Shown here in pieces: positions 42,943 to 55,194 of a stretch of 64,000 bases of DNA; position 1 is the stretch's first letter, and the number at the start of each line of letters is the position of its first letter. Source of the stretch: Heligmosomoides polygyrus polygyrus. Lineage: Eukaryota > Nematoda > Chromadorea > Rhabditida > Heligmosomidae. The stretch is taken from the NCBI GenBank assembly GCA_947396885.1, contig OX377204.1, forward strand, positions 50,579,139 through 50,643,138. The letters run 5' to 3'. Both the position numbers and the translations under genes were made by a program. The notes beneath the pieces were generated by a model. The model was not told the origin of the DNA. It saw nothing but the letters and a program-made list of their open reading frames with translations, and did not search any database.

Positions 42943-45441
42943 CCGTACCGTCGCTAAACATTTGCCAGAACGCGGCCGGCGGCGGATTAATCCACCGTTT
43001 CCACCGCATGCCATAATTCCCTTCAAAGTCGATTATGTCCAATGAAATGCACATTGTTGGAATCAGAACAAGATGATCTACCCAATGGCGTAGGAATCTT
43101 GACAAGATTTCAGATTTTTGAGTTTGAGATAACCTAGAATAGTCGAGTCCGCAAATGACCTGACCTGACCCACATTTGCTTCTGGGTCTCGCCTAATTAT
43201 GCCCTTTGTCAGGAATGGACCTGCCCAATGAAATTCTTAAAGTTCTAAACGCTGTCAAAAGTAGTTTCATGTGCTAATTTTAGGCTTTGCCTCACCACGG
43301 TGATCTCTTTGACATCAAATTTGGCTAGTTTGCCACCAAGTTCAGCATTCCATGCATTCTCAACTGCCGATTTTCTTCCGTTTTCGCTACTTATTTACGA
43401 CCGCACCGCTTTTGTTCGAGAGCTAATTTTTGCTCAATTTCTCGGTTGTGAGGTGCGGATTGCAAATACAGGTTTTAGATATACTTCGATCAAAACAAAA
43501 ATAGTAGTTAGCTACCAAGTTGGCAGTGTATCATCCTTCCAAGGAGACACATGCCGCAGAGGATAATTTACGCATGCAAATTCATGTCTCCACGCGGAGA
43601 TCGGTATGGAGCTGGATATGTTGTCAGATGCTATGCAGAGATACAGCACAGCAAAAATGACGAGGTTAGCTCGTCGCGCCTGCCAGCTGCAATCCCTCAG
43701 AAAAGCAGTTCCCTTCAAATCCGAAAATGACATTCGAAGGCGAGCTCTGCAGAGACCTTACAGAACCGCTCCTGTCAATTAGCGAAGCTCACATTCGCAA
43801 AATTCTTTAAAATTACTCCGATCCACTCGAGTCTTATTTATCCCCTGAGACGAATCAAGAGTTGGAGTGCAGACTCTTGTCGTGATTGCACTGACCCAAC
43901 CTTTCCCGCCAGTAATGTCCTTTGGGCAGGCAATCACCGATTCTCTCCTGTCACTACTCACACAACCGAGGTCGTTCACCAATGAGGTACTGTCTTCCCC
44001 AAACTCACTTGGTTATAATCATTTAGCTCCAGAAAAAGGATTTTCTCTATTTAGCACTTATTGCAAGCAATAATTATTATTTTATTATTATAGGATTATT
44101 TTTAATTATTATTTTAGTAAACAAGTAATAGAAAGTAACAATTATTGAATACATGTAATCAAAAGGTAAGCAAATAAATGAAAAATTATGTAGCATACAA
44201 TAATAATCTTTAAAATATGTATTAAGCAATTATTGTTATTACCAACAATTATTACCTTAACAAACACTTAATTGCAAGTAACAATTATTAAATACATGCA
44301 GCCAAAAGACATGCAAATAAATGACAAATTATATAACATACGTTATATATTATATATTATATATTATATATTATAATAAGATATTATATTATATTATAAT
44401 TATATTATATATTATAATTATAATTATTACTATGATTATATATTTTCTAAAATATGTTTCGCTGAACTTATAGAGATGTTACGTGCAGCATACTTTAGAC
44501 AGCGCGCTCTCGAGTTCAACGCGTTTTTAACCGTTCTCCAAACGGCTTCCCTCGCTACAATTGGCACCTGGTAGTATTTATAGATGCACTACAACGAGGA
44601 ATAATCTTTTATAATAATATTTTTCTAGTCAAAGAGTAAGAGATACTCACTTCCTTGGTGTAGTCGACCCTAGTGGAAGTACGATCTCTATTTTCAAATT
44701 TGACAGCAAGTTCTTCGGGTTCATCTATTATATATAGACATCGCCTTATAACTCTAACAATAAGGCGAAATGGCTGGCGCAGATCGTTGAAGCTCGGTGG
44801 TAACATACTTGAAAGGAAGAGAGCTGTACAGAATGGAAACGCATCGCAGATAGCACAATGTAAAAAATGTATTACAATATATCGGTATATCGTACTCGCG
44901 TATTTGCATGTCTCCTGCTGCATGCATTTAATAACTGTTTCTTGCCACTAAGCGTTCTCAAATGCATAATAAAGGCTTTCATCTAAAATAAGATGATTTT
45001 CTCGGCGTCAACCGCTCTGCGCCATCCGGCGGCCTCGTAAATATCAAAGTTCGGCAGTTGAGAATGACGTAAATAGAGTCAATCTAGACAGTTTTGATAT
45101 CAAAGGCAAGACCTAAAACTAGCATGAAACACATTTTTGACAGCGTTCGAAAATGTGAAAATTCCCTTTGGGCAGGTCCATTCCTGCCAGGGGCATAATT
45201 AGGCGAGACTCAGGAGAGAATGTGGGTCAGGTCTAGTCACTTACGGGCCCGACTATTCTACGTTATCTCAAACTCAAAAATCCAAAATCTTGTCAAGATT
45301 CCTACGCCATTGGGTAGATCATGTTGTAATGTGCATTTCAGTAGATATAATCGACTTTGAAGGGAACTATGGCAAAGCGGTGGAAACGGTGGATTAATCT
45401 GCCGCCGGCCGCGTTCTGGCGGATGTTTAACGACGGTACTG
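42943..45441. mobile_element. TA-flanked element with long inverted repeats
   Basis: The 2499-bp element lies between TA at 42941-42942 and 45442-45443. The tips read CCGTACCGTCGCTAAACAT (left) and, as complement, CAGTACCGTCGTTAAACAT (right). Inverted similarity continues to about 43292 and 45103, roughly 340 bp, including GCCGGCGGCGGATTAATC and CGCCTAATTATGCC. The tip and TA target suggest a Tc1-like origin. The interior (43300-45100) has no transposase and includes an AT-rich block at 44070-44460. Confidence 0.75.
44070..44460. repeat. AT-rich simple-sequence block
   Basis: TTATTA, ATATTATATT and CAATTATT words fill this stretch inside the long-inverted-repeat element. A near-duplicate pair (AAGTAACAATTATT, then AATACATG) occurs at about 44133 and 44277. 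Confidence 0.75.
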
Positions 45442-45443
45442 TA

Positions 45444-48400
45444 GCTCCGTCCCAAAGTTGCCGGTACCAGACTTTTCATATGTGTTCCAAACCTTCCCAT
45501 GGGACCAAATAGTGCTTGTTGCGCAAAAACGGTGCACATACTTGGAGGAATTGACTAGTGTTGCTTTTCTCCTAACGCAGTTTCACTGTAACATTATTAC
45601 AGAACCACTTGAAAGAAATTATCTGTTTTCGAACGAAAGCAACAATAGTGAACGGGCAAAATCAAATGAATTATTAGCGAATCTCACGAGCTTCTCGAGA
45701 GCCTTTATAGGCATTACTTTTTACGCTACTGAGCAAGTCGTTAACATCAATGGACTGATCGACGCTTTCAAAACGACCTCTTTTGAGTTCATAAAACATG
45801 AGTACTGTTCATATCGTGTCGTTGTACTCCCTATCATGGTTGACCGTAAACTAGATGCATAAATTTTTACTAAATCTCCACAATGTAGGGGAAAATCTAT
45901 TGAAATTTTGAACTACTGGAAAGAACTGCGTAGGTGTTTAGCACTCTGAAACTCTTCATTCACGACGACTAAGTCTTCAAGACGTCAGGATATATTTTCA
46001 CCCTCCTCAGCATACTCCTGTAGCCATCATTATTAATATGAAGGTGCTGATCTCTAACGGATCACTGAACGGAACGTGGAATGCCGCTGCACCACCTCTG
46101 AGTTGCCCACGAAGCTGCTGTGGCTGAACACCGTGAGATCCTTTCGACGATCTCGCCTGAGTCAGTGTGCACCGCGCGCGCGTTCCTCCATAGCGGTAGG
46201 TAGCAATCAGCTCGTTATTTCCGATTTAAATGCTCCCATGCTCTCGTCCAAACTTTGCCGAGTCACATTCATCACAGGATTGGCAGAGACCTACCGGGTG
46301 GAATAAAATCTTCGGCTTCTAGTCATGCTGCTCCCAATTTCGTAGCAGGCGATTGCTCGAGTCAGTTCTAGATCAATCAGAAAGGGATGGGAGATTTTCA
46401 CAGGATCAACACGGAGTTCATCCCTGATGGTGGTCGTGCTAAGACCATGTTCGATGCCTTTTCACTCCACCCAGGTTTCTCATGTGGACTTATAAGTATG
46501 ATACGGTCAGAATACGTTTTAAAAACTTTAAGAAGCACGACATTTAACAAAGTAAACGTAGTCCAGATTTCATGTAAGCATGGCACACAAGGGTGGATGA
46601 TTGCAACGAAAGGTTCGTAAGGTTTACAAAAACTTTGGCACTGGCAAATTTTAGAGCAGACCCGTAGTTGTAAAACACACTATATATCTTGCTTATTTGG
46701 TCACCATGAAATGATCTATAGTTTTGCAGTGGTTCTGTGTAGCGGATAGTTTTAGGCTTATCCGCTACACTGAACCACAGCACTTGCACCTGTGTTTCCT
46801 TCTGCACTTCCTTGCTAGGCCTCTGTAAAAGCATAAGGCAGCGGCGATGCAAGTGGTAAATATAGTAGAGAAAGGATGCAGCTGGACTCCAGAACCGTGT
46901 CAACAAAACTAGGGCCAGGTATAATACTTTTCCAGTGAACTGCTCTCCTGCCCAAACCCACTTCTTCCCAAGAGGTAAGGTATATCGGTTCTGTGCCACT
47001 TAGCTGGAGACCGTGAAACCGCTCTGGGGATACAAGACAGTGCTTCTGTGCACGTTCTGGACAGTCGCGCTTTACATTTAGTGTTGTGATGAGCGCAGTG
47101 TGGTGGCCCGGACGTTCTCTGTCGGGTTATTTACCAGAGAGCGACATCGCGATAGGCGAGGGCAGGTCAGCGGTGTCCGTTTGAGAGAGTCCCTCGGCCA
47201 CCTTCGGTGTTTGGTCTCGATACCCTGCCCTTCCAAACATCAGATATTATCGCTGTCTACAGCTGTAGATCATTTTAGCCTCAGCCAGTTCGAAATTTCA
47301 AATTCGAGCTGCGATCAGTGTGTGCCACATAACTGACTCTTAGCGGCTAGAAAGGTAGCATGTCAGGCGACGTGCCAAAGAAGGTGTTGTGTTCAATCGA
47401 AAGAAGAAACGACACAAATTGCATTGAAGAAGTCAATATGTGCAAGCCCAGTCAAGATTCTCGGCACACTCAGGGGCTAGATTGAGCAGAGCGAAGGTCT
47501 TCACCTTCTCCTCACTGCTGTCTTACCCAGGAATTCTATATCCTTCGGAAACACCAAAGTGCCTCGCAAATTTTTCATCGCCCATCAAGAATATGTCATA
47601 CACAAAGTAGCACTGCCGCAAATAGTCAACCCTAAGTGAACCGTGAAGCATGGCTGATGATGGAGGACGACACCTCCGAGGCCGCGCAGCTGAGCGTGGG
47701 GAGTGAGGCTACCACTGCCTCTCAATGATGTTGTAGTGACTGTTGAACAAATACACAGCGAGGTCCTCGTCGAAGCAACTGCGATTTCAGGAGGGGGTCA
47801 TCGACATCATCGCCATAGTCCTTCCGTTGCAGATGTCTTCATCATACTTGTCAAATGCCAGCCTCCCTAATCAGAAGACCCAAAATGAAACGTGAGTCAT
47901 TGAATTCAGCTATCGACGTTCCCAAGCTCAGACCGATACACCTATAAGATACTGTTCCGTGATTATTGAAAATCTGAAGAAATCAAGACAACGTAGGAGA
48001 TCCTACTAGAGGTGCTATGTCAGCATGACGTTCTTCCCCGACAAATCGTGTTAAATTTCGTTGAAAATGAGATAGTATCGATCTGTAAGGGGTGAGCTCG
48101 CGGGTTATATAGACACATTCCCCTCGCCGATTCAACCTCGGGCTCTTGGCCTGTATCCAGAACAGAAATGGGCGGAATTTCTGTTTTCTGATTTTCCGGC
48201 CATTTTGGGCAATTTTTTAATGTTTTCTGGGAAAATGGCCAAAAATTAGCCAGAAAACAGAAAAAAGAGCTGCGAACAAAATTATAGCATAGAAATCCAA
48301 TAAAAAGAATCCAAAAAGTATCATTGAATCACGAGTTTCGTTCCAAAATAATGTTTCTAGAGTATTTTAAATGGCAGGCATATGGTGTTTTTGGAAGTGC

Positions 48401-48617
48401 TCGTGCACAAATTGCGCCATAAACTCATGAACTATGCCGCTTTGTTTGCTTGGTTGATAGTGTAAGTGCTGCTGACAAGGAGTTCCTTCCTTGGACAATT
48501 TTCGACTTTCATAATTCTTTGTATTCTTTTCGATACCAACATTAGTTTGGAGCGTCTGCGATTACTTTCAACTTTATACTAATACTATAAAAATAGTGTT
48601 CTGAGGGCATTTATTGA
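45444..48617. other. Unassigned 3.2 kb
   Basis: No gene is recognised. A plus-strand frame at 45458-45862 (134 codons, FFYATEQVVNINGL-like composition) matches no family I know. 46726-46781 is a strong hairpin (separate entry). 48165-48260 is built from TTTTCTG/CAGAAAA words with an inverted arrangement and recurs at 50540-50640. The rest shows nothing. Confidence 0.4.
46726..46781. repeat. 23-bp hairpin
   Basis: The arms 46726-46748 and 46759-46781 are complementary at 21 of 23 positions, around a 10-base loop. The flanks do not extend the pairing. It may be a tiny fold-back element; the stem is too short and loop too tight for a confident microRNA call. Confidence 0.6.
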
Positions 48618-49290
48618 GGTGGGCCAAAAGTAATGGGACAAATTCAACAAATTTATTTATCTCTTTATAACTCAATTACAACTCAACGGTGCTGAGGAAT
48701 GTAAACATTTAAGGTGAACCTTGCTGCCGTCGATCAGCCAACTCCCTGATCTCATCCTTCCAGAACTACCTAGTCCTGGTGTTGATCCACTGCTCGTTAT
48801 GGTTGTCGAGGTCTTCTTGGGTCCTTGTGTCCCTTTCGACCATAAAGTCCTATAGGCTCAAGAAGTAGTGGTAGTCGCATGGAGAGATGTCCAGCGAATA
48901 CGGTGGGTGAGGCATGAGAACGTAGCCCAGCTGGGCAAGCTTATCCGTGGTCACTTTTGCCCGATGGAGTGCGGCGTTGTCGAAGAGGAGGCGCTGAGAC
49001 CGAATCAGTGGGAGTCGCCGGTCATCTCTTCTATTTAGTTCACCATGGCCTTGGAGTCCATCGTCGTGCTTTTGTAAAACAGCTTCTAGTATACCGGTCC
49101 ATGTGCGCAGACTCAAAAGCTCAAATGGTGCTTCTGGCCGGGAGCATATCCCCTCGCGTAACAAAGGTCGGTAACAGGTCACCAGTCCTCACCCAGACTC
49201 ACTGCTTGGCAGGGTTAAGGTAGAACACGTACTCCTCATCTTGGGTGACTATTGAGTCCGGGCTGCTCGGAGTTGGGAATTGAGACAGAC
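48618..49290 (-). pseudogene. mariner transposase remnant, C-terminal
   Basis: The minus strand from about 49290 downward carries mariner catalytic-domain pieces with shifts and stops: EEYVFYLNPAKQ, a stop, then RLLFDNAALHRAKVTTDKLA and LMPHPPYSLDISPCDYHYF (third-Asp box). It ends in GGCCAAAAGTAATGGGACAA (48622-48641), which resembles a mariner terminus. It differs clearly from the remnant at 34.5 kb, so it is a separate lineage. Inactive. Confidence 0.8.
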
Positions 49291-49589
49291 TGGGGTTTTG
49301 GCATGCTTCTGGAAAGGGCGAAAGTGGTCACTTCTCAGGTGGCCTTCACTAAGTAGCAAACAAACATTCAAATTCGAGAAGCACTAAACCGGACTCCAGG
49401 CGCGACATATATGGGCACGGCATGGAGAGTCTCATTATGGCCCTCCCTAATAAATATGTATTAACTAGCTTCTTGTCCTAGAGTTCTTGTGGATGGATTT
49501 ATTCTCCACCTCTGGTTTAAAAGTAGAAAATTGTTGGCCGGCCATCCCCAATGATCGCTTTCTGCGGAGCCTTTTTTCGTGAATAACCT

Positions 49590-50096
49590 GTATCATCTCG
49601 CGTCCCACTGATCATTGAGTTGTTCAAGTGGGAACCAGCAGGAGTTGTCCGTTCTTCATCTTCTTCGTCTTCGTAAGATTCAACTGCTGTTCAACGTTCC
49701 CACTTACACGATCGAAGAAAGCAAGCATTTGTTCTGCCTGGCTAATGCTCGATGTTAGATGCTGCAGATGCCGGCTGTCGACCTTCACTCTCATGTCTTC
49801 CCATTCTAGTTCGCGCATGACGTTTTCGAGGGTGGCGCTGAAGAGCTTCGGGGATATGGTATCCCCTCGCCAAACACCTGTCTTCACGTCGATGATGACG
49901 TCGTTGTAGAATGGAGAGATCTTGGTCGTGAATCCACTGTACAGCTCTCGAAGGACTCTGATGTACTGAGTAGGAACCCCTGAGTGAACAGGACTTCGAC
50001 GCCGCTCCAGTTTCGACAGAGTCTATTGCCTTCGAAGGTCGATGAACGTAAGACACAGCGGCAGCTTGTACTCTCGCGACACTTCGATCAGCTTCG
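49590..50096 (-). pseudogene. RTE LINE fragment, internally deleted
   Basis: The minus strand matches the LINE at 30890-34370. The piece 49620-50096 covers part of the reverse transcriptase (ISPKLFSATLENVMRELEWED, LNLTKTK), and 49590-49620 is the 3' tail joined directly to it, so more than 600 bp is missing. There are frameshifts near 49980 and 50025. At the site of the 31.9-kb stop this copy keeps TAC. Confidence 0.8.
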
Positions 50097-50539
50097 TACA
50101 AGGAAAGGCATTCTCGAAGAACAAGACTAACTAGGAATATAGATTCTGCCGCAGCCAGTACTCATCGAATGCGCACCTTTAGAGTATGTTGCGATGCTGT
50201 CTATAAACTCAAGCAATGGAGTTGAAACACGCGCACACTGAGGCTTGATTGTGTTCGGTACTCTGAAAGGCTAGTTTCTTATTAGTGGGACCATTAATCA
50301 GGGCGTAAGCTGTGAAACGGAGTTGATGAGTAGTGTTGCATACTTCAAATGTTGCGATTCCTATGATCTAGCGGTCAAGATTTACAATTTGCCGATTGTA
50401 TTGAATTTGGAGCGTACTAGAAACTTTTATAAACGGAAGTTAAAACGCTGGTTTCCACGACCACATTTCTATTCATGCAAAAGGATTCGCTATGGGAAAA
50501 ATGGATCTTTGGGTTGAATAATTAGGTCGTATGATAATT

Positions 50540-50645
50540 TCGAAATTTTCTGTTTTCTGGCGTTTTTGGCTTTTCTGTTTTCTGACGAAAGCGATTTTCT
50601 GTTTTCTGTTTTCTGGGAAAATTTTAAAAATTTCCGCCCATCCCT
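50540..50645. repeat. TTTTCTG simple repeat
   Basis: Repeated TTTTCTGTTTTCTGG words end in AAAATTTCCGCCCATCCC. The same words, in both orientations, lie at 48165-48260. Confidence 0.6.
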
Positions 50646-50885
50646 GCTCACGATATAGAGCGGCGCGGCCTCATACCGCACTTTGTGCTGCACGAAATTA
50701 AAATGTTATTCAACACATGTGTGATAAACTATGTTAGACCATTTCTGATGTCACTCGACATTCATGTGCCTTCTGAATGAAGGAAGAAAACCACTGAAAA
50801 CAGGTAAACTCCCCCCCCCCCCCCCATCCAATTCGCATTTTCCACAATTTGATAATGACATTTTGGAAAGCTCGGGAACTGTCTA

Positions 50886-51045
50886 ACCAGGATACTATCT
50901 CAACGGTAGGTCGGAACGGCGCAAATGTTGTATATGGGCAGAACCGCCTCTCCCTGAGAAGTAACAAACTGCAGGTATCTCGACCCCAATACAGCTCTGC
51001 GCAGAGTTAGGGGCGACGGAAGTCGCGGGTTGGCGCCCTGTTGAT
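50886..51045 (+). mobile_element. MITE half-copy (copy 3)
   Basis: Left arm of the family at 14706 and 23242 (ACCAGGATACTATCTCAACG, GGTCGGAACGGCG, then CCCCAATACAGCTCTGCGCA) with TA at 50884-50885. Similarity fades after about 51045 and no right arm follows. A 15-base C run at 50811-50825 lies just outside. Confidence 0.7.
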
Positions 51046-51399
51046 TCACTGCTCCACAGCTGACGGGCGCGCGCGGGATGAGGGCCCGTATCGCGTGTAA
51101 GTGCAGTGCACAGGTGGCGTAGTAGGGAAGAGCTCGGGCTCGTAAGCGCGGGGTTGGGGGGTTTGGATCCCGCAGACTGCGTTCGTTTTGCACTTTTTCA
51201 AAATCTATGTTTATCATATAGGTAATCCACCTAGGGGTATTATAGTGTGTTATAGAGTATGTTTAGATATAACATATGCTTCAAACTACAGATTAGCTAA
51301 AATGTTCACTTCTGTGTGTCACTTGTTCGAAGCCTATTTTGTGTGAAGCTATAGTTATGTAACGATAGATATTTTGTGGCACTAGTAAAAAGTTCCGAC

Positions 51400-52168
51400 T
51401 CCACCGACAACACTTCGGTCAAAAAAAGTTTTGCTGAAACTTTGTCTAGGGGGGGTTATTTGGGGTGGTGATCACGAATCTGACATTCGTTTTTCACGAT
51501 GCGGTCGGAATCCACCCATACCGTTAACAAGGGTGGTCCAGGCAGGGCCACCGATTTCGCTGAAACTTCGTCTAGGGGGTTATTTGGGATGCTGATCACG
51601 AATCTGACATCCGTTTTTCACGATTCGGTCGGAGGCCACCCATACTGTTAACAAGGGTGGTCCAGGCAGGGTCACCGATTTCGCTGAAACTTCGTCTAGG
51701 GGGGTTATTTGGGGTGCTGATCACGAATCTGACATCCGTTTTTCACGATTCGGTCGGAGGCCACCCATACTGTTAACAAGGGTGGTTCAGGCAGGGTCAC
51801 CGATTTCGCTGAAACTTCGTCTAGGGGGGTTATTTGGGGTGCTGATCACTCTCACATTCGTTTTTCACGATTCTGCCTCTACCTGCCGTCATCGGCAGAA
51901 ACTTTAAGAATGTAATCCTGTGCCTTCCTGTATCTATATTATTCAGCCGAATCGTGGAAAACGGATGTCAGATTCGTGATCAGCACCCCAAATAACCCCC
52001 CTAGACAAAGTTTCAACGAAATCGGTGACCCTGCCTGGACCACCCTTGTTAACAGTATGGGTGGATTCCGACCGAATCGTGAAAAACGAATGTCAGATTC
52101 GTGATCACCACCCCAAATAACCCCCCTAAACAAAGTTTCAGCGAAAAATTTTTTTTGACCGAAGTCTT
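51400..52168. repeat. Minisatellite of about 125 bp inside an inverted pair
   Basis: Four direct units lie between 51430 and 51870; CTGAAACTTCGTCTAGG starts near 51560, 51684 and 51809. The same sequence then follows in opposite orientation from 51948 to the gap (52168). The outer tips match as an inverted repeat: ACTTCGGTCAAAAAAAGTTT at about 51412, with its complement next to the gap. I read a fold-back element with an amplified left arm, cut by the gap. Confidence 0.75.
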
Positions 52169-52368
52169 NNNNNNNNNNNNNNNNNNNNNNNNNNNNNNNN
52201 NNNNNNNNNNNNNNNNNNNNNNNNNNNNNNNNNNNNNNNNNNNNNNNNNNNNNNNNNNNNNNNNNNNNNNNNNNNNNNNNNNNNNNNNNNNNNNNNNNNN
52301 NNNNNNNNNNNNNNNNNNNNNNNNNNNNNNNNNNNNNNNNNNNNNNNNNNNNNNNNNNNNNNNNNNNN
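52169..52368. other. Assembly gap, 200 N
   Basis: Exactly 200 undetermined bases, with repeats on both edges. The true size is unknown. Confidence 1.
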
Positions 52369-52434
52369 ACGTATGACGAGGTTAGACAATCCTACTCTGC
52401 AGACCATATGAACGGCGTACGACGATTAAGGTTA

Positions 52435-53430
52435 GACAATTCTACTCTGCAGACCATATTTGCTCAAGCGGGGTACTTCAAGGTGCCGTCTTGTCACCTC
52501 TCCCCTTTTTGATATATACCAACGATTTGCCTGAAATACTTAAGACTGATTCGCGAATTCATATTAAAGCTTATGCCGATGACATCAAAATATATGGCAT
52601 ATACGATTAGGCGAATAGAACAGTGGTACATACAGCTCTTCTCGTGTCAGCTGAAAAATTGAATTAATGGGCTACTTGCTGGAATATTTCTCTCAACTTA
52701 GAAAAGAGCATGGTTCTGACTGATTCTGACCCCGTCGATTTTTCTATCAATGGTGCAGCTTTGCCAAATTGCAGTTCTGTCAAAGACCTTGGAGTTATTT
52801 TTGGAACTCAAGTTTTCGAAACACATTGACATTTTAATTACAAAGGCTTATAGTGCACTATTTATGATCTTGCGTACTACTAAGCGCTCCGATGCGGCAG
52901 TATTGATACGTCTTTATTAGATATACGTACTGCCAAGCTTGAGTACTATGCACAAGTCTGGATTCCTTATCTCAAAAAGAATGTACTAAAGGTCGAAAAA
53001 GTCCAACAAGTTTTTTAGTTTTTTACTCGAATTCTGTGGTACAAAACATCCGGCTGTTATGATCGCACTGCCTTGCCTAACTACAAAGACTCATTAAGAA
53101 TGTTTTCCCTACGCTGCTTACAATGCAGAAGACTCATGGCGGTCATGGTATTTTGCTACCCTATTCTAATGAGAGAGGTTAAGCTACTTTTGAGCAAGTA
53201 CTGGGTCTATAGGCCTACTAGCCCTAGAATAAATAGCCTAAATGTTCATTACACTAGAATAAGTCGAAGGCATTACACAACTGTTTTTCATTCTTTTTTC
53301 CATCGATGTGCCAGATGAATGATCTTCTTCCTGTTGAGCTATTTCAGGCGAACACAGCTAAAGCTTTTAAAAGAAGAATCATGAGGTTAGATCTTTCACG
53401 ATTACTAAACTACCGGCATTTTTGCTAACC
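52435..53430 (+). pseudogene. LINE reverse transcriptase fragment (CR1/Jockey-like)
   Basis: The plus strand reads GVLQGAVLSPLPFLIYTNDL, IKAYADDIKIY (catalytic YADD near 52574), LNLEKSMVLTDS, LGVIFGTQ, then a Cys-poor C-terminal domain ending NDLLPVELFQANTAKAFKRR near 53390. These motifs are of the CR1/Jockey group and differ from the RTE element above. Several stops and frameshifts are present and the 5' part is lost in or before the gap. Dead copy. Confidence 0.8.
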
Positions 53431-55179
53431 CCCAATTTTCTAGGCTATCGCCATATCGCGTTTCAGCATTGTTTAGTTGACTGCAGATCTACCTCTCCGT
53501 CAGCATATGCTCAATGGGTTACGAGTTCCTGAGATGTGGTGCCGTGATCACTATGATCTTATACCTTGTTTGTGTTGTGTGTGTTTTTTTTGTTATGCTT
53601 AGTGATTCATTATGCCTGCTCTGCTTTTGTGCTCGACGTCGGCGGCGGTTATTCGAAGCTTAAGTACAGAGGAGCCTACACAATCCACTGATCTTACAGT
53701 TATGTTTTCTTTATATATAATGTATATATAGCTTTATTCTTGACATTGATACAATGTACTACCGCAGATTCGGTTTGATTATGTCAGTTACTATGGAAGC
53801 AGCCTCGAATGGAAGCGTAATGAAGGCCTAGGTATGACCGGAATTAAGACCGGACTCCTAGGTGCTTCCGCATGTCTAGCTGCTCGAAAGTACTCCATCG
53901 GAATCACATCATAGTTATACTGTTCGACAAACCGATAACTGCATCCAAGATTTCAATAAAATTTTTTGCTTAAGTTGCTTTCAGTTATTTCATACACCAC
54001 TTTTAAATCTCATTGAACGTTTATTTGTGATTGCAACCTCCTTGTACTTAGGCTTTTGAATTCCTGCACAACACTAGGTCCTACTAAAGTTGCAGTGCAT
54101 TCTGAAAATTTGCTTAACTTGTTGTTGTTTCTTGTTTCACCATTGTTCTTTATAGCGCACGTTGTGCATAAATAAATAAAAATTCCTTGTTTGGTATCTA
54201 TCACCTTCCCAACCTTTCCTATGCATATATTCCACTATAGGCTGCCAAGTACGTGCTCAGTAAGAGATTATCATCACTTGCCCTTTCTATATGCCACACT
54301 TTGTATTTTTTTTGTAGAATTTTGGTAGGACCCTTAGCTACAAGGGGAATGAACCTTTCCAACTGCACATAAATAAAACAATTGCAATGGCATATGACGA
54401 CTCCAGTCCACAAGAATAGGTGCCCAGTCGATCTCACTTAGTATGTGCCATACATGATCAAAGAAGAACTGCCGATCGTTGCACATGTCCAGTTGAACTC
54501 TACCGCTTGTCGAAGGTGTACAACTAGGCACACTGATGGCGGGGAAGTAGCTACTGCAGTCCCAGCAAGTCAGCGAGCATAGGCCACCGTCCCATAGCGT
54601 ATCGCTATGCAGCGGCACGTTGGTCTTGAAACTCGTTCGGTGAACCGACCATTTGAAAAATGTTAAATATAGAGAGATTTTTTATAGGGGTGCAGAGATA
54701 CCTTTCAAAAGATTGATCACGATGATTCGCCGTGAGTGTACGCCCTCCTGACTATGATTGTCACGGGCAAACCAGAATCGGCACAATTGAACTTTTCTAC
54801 CCCCAGGTCGAGGTCGAGAAGGGGTAGAAAAAAATCACCCAAACTGTTCGTAAGGAAATTATCTGGGACGCTGATCACGATATCCACTTTTGAAATTTCG
54901 GCCGATTACATAGTTTAGCACGTGTGCATGCGATCGCACACTAAATTTTGAGGGCTCCTAGCTCCTTCGTTTCAAAGATTTTGCAAAAATGGTGCCAACG
55001 TAATATGTACTATGTGAAGGGTGGAGACCCTCATAGTGGTGTTCATTTTCTTCGTTAAGATATGCGCCTGAAACAGTGCCCTGGCTAAAATAATTCATCT
55101 TGGAACGATTCAGCTTTGCTGCTACTTTCTCAGCCGTTCATTGCTCTCCAATCTTGAAATTCTTCAAAATTTCGTGTTT
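53431..55179. other. Unassigned; possible LINE scrap on minus strand
   Basis: On the minus strand, 54420-54560 reads RVQLDMCNDRQFFFDHVW, then HILSEIDWAPILVDW. This is faintly like the linker between endonuclease and reverse transcriptase in Jockey/CR1 LINEs, but the match is weak. Otherwise there is AT-rich sequence without a gene. Confidence 0.3.
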
Positions 55180-55194
55180 TTTCGTTAATGAGTT

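Noticed and set aside
45458..45862. 134-codon plus-strand frame as a gene
   Set aside because: No homologue recognised, no splice context or signal. The length is within chance for this AT content, though it cannot be excluded.
46726..46781. microRNA precursor
   Set aside because: The stem is only 23 bp with a 10-base loop, and flanking pairing is absent, shorter than a usual precursor.
51140..51180. tRNA-like GTTTGGATCCCGCAGACT
   Set aside because: No acceptor stem, D-arm or anticodon arm can be folded around it. No tRNA gene was found anywhere in the window.
52435..53430. Assigning this reverse transcriptase to the RTE LINE
   Set aside because: Motifs (GAVLSPLPFLIYTNDL, AYADDIKIY) differ from the RTE copy (LRFADDIVLI) and the C-terminus is of CR1/Jockey type.
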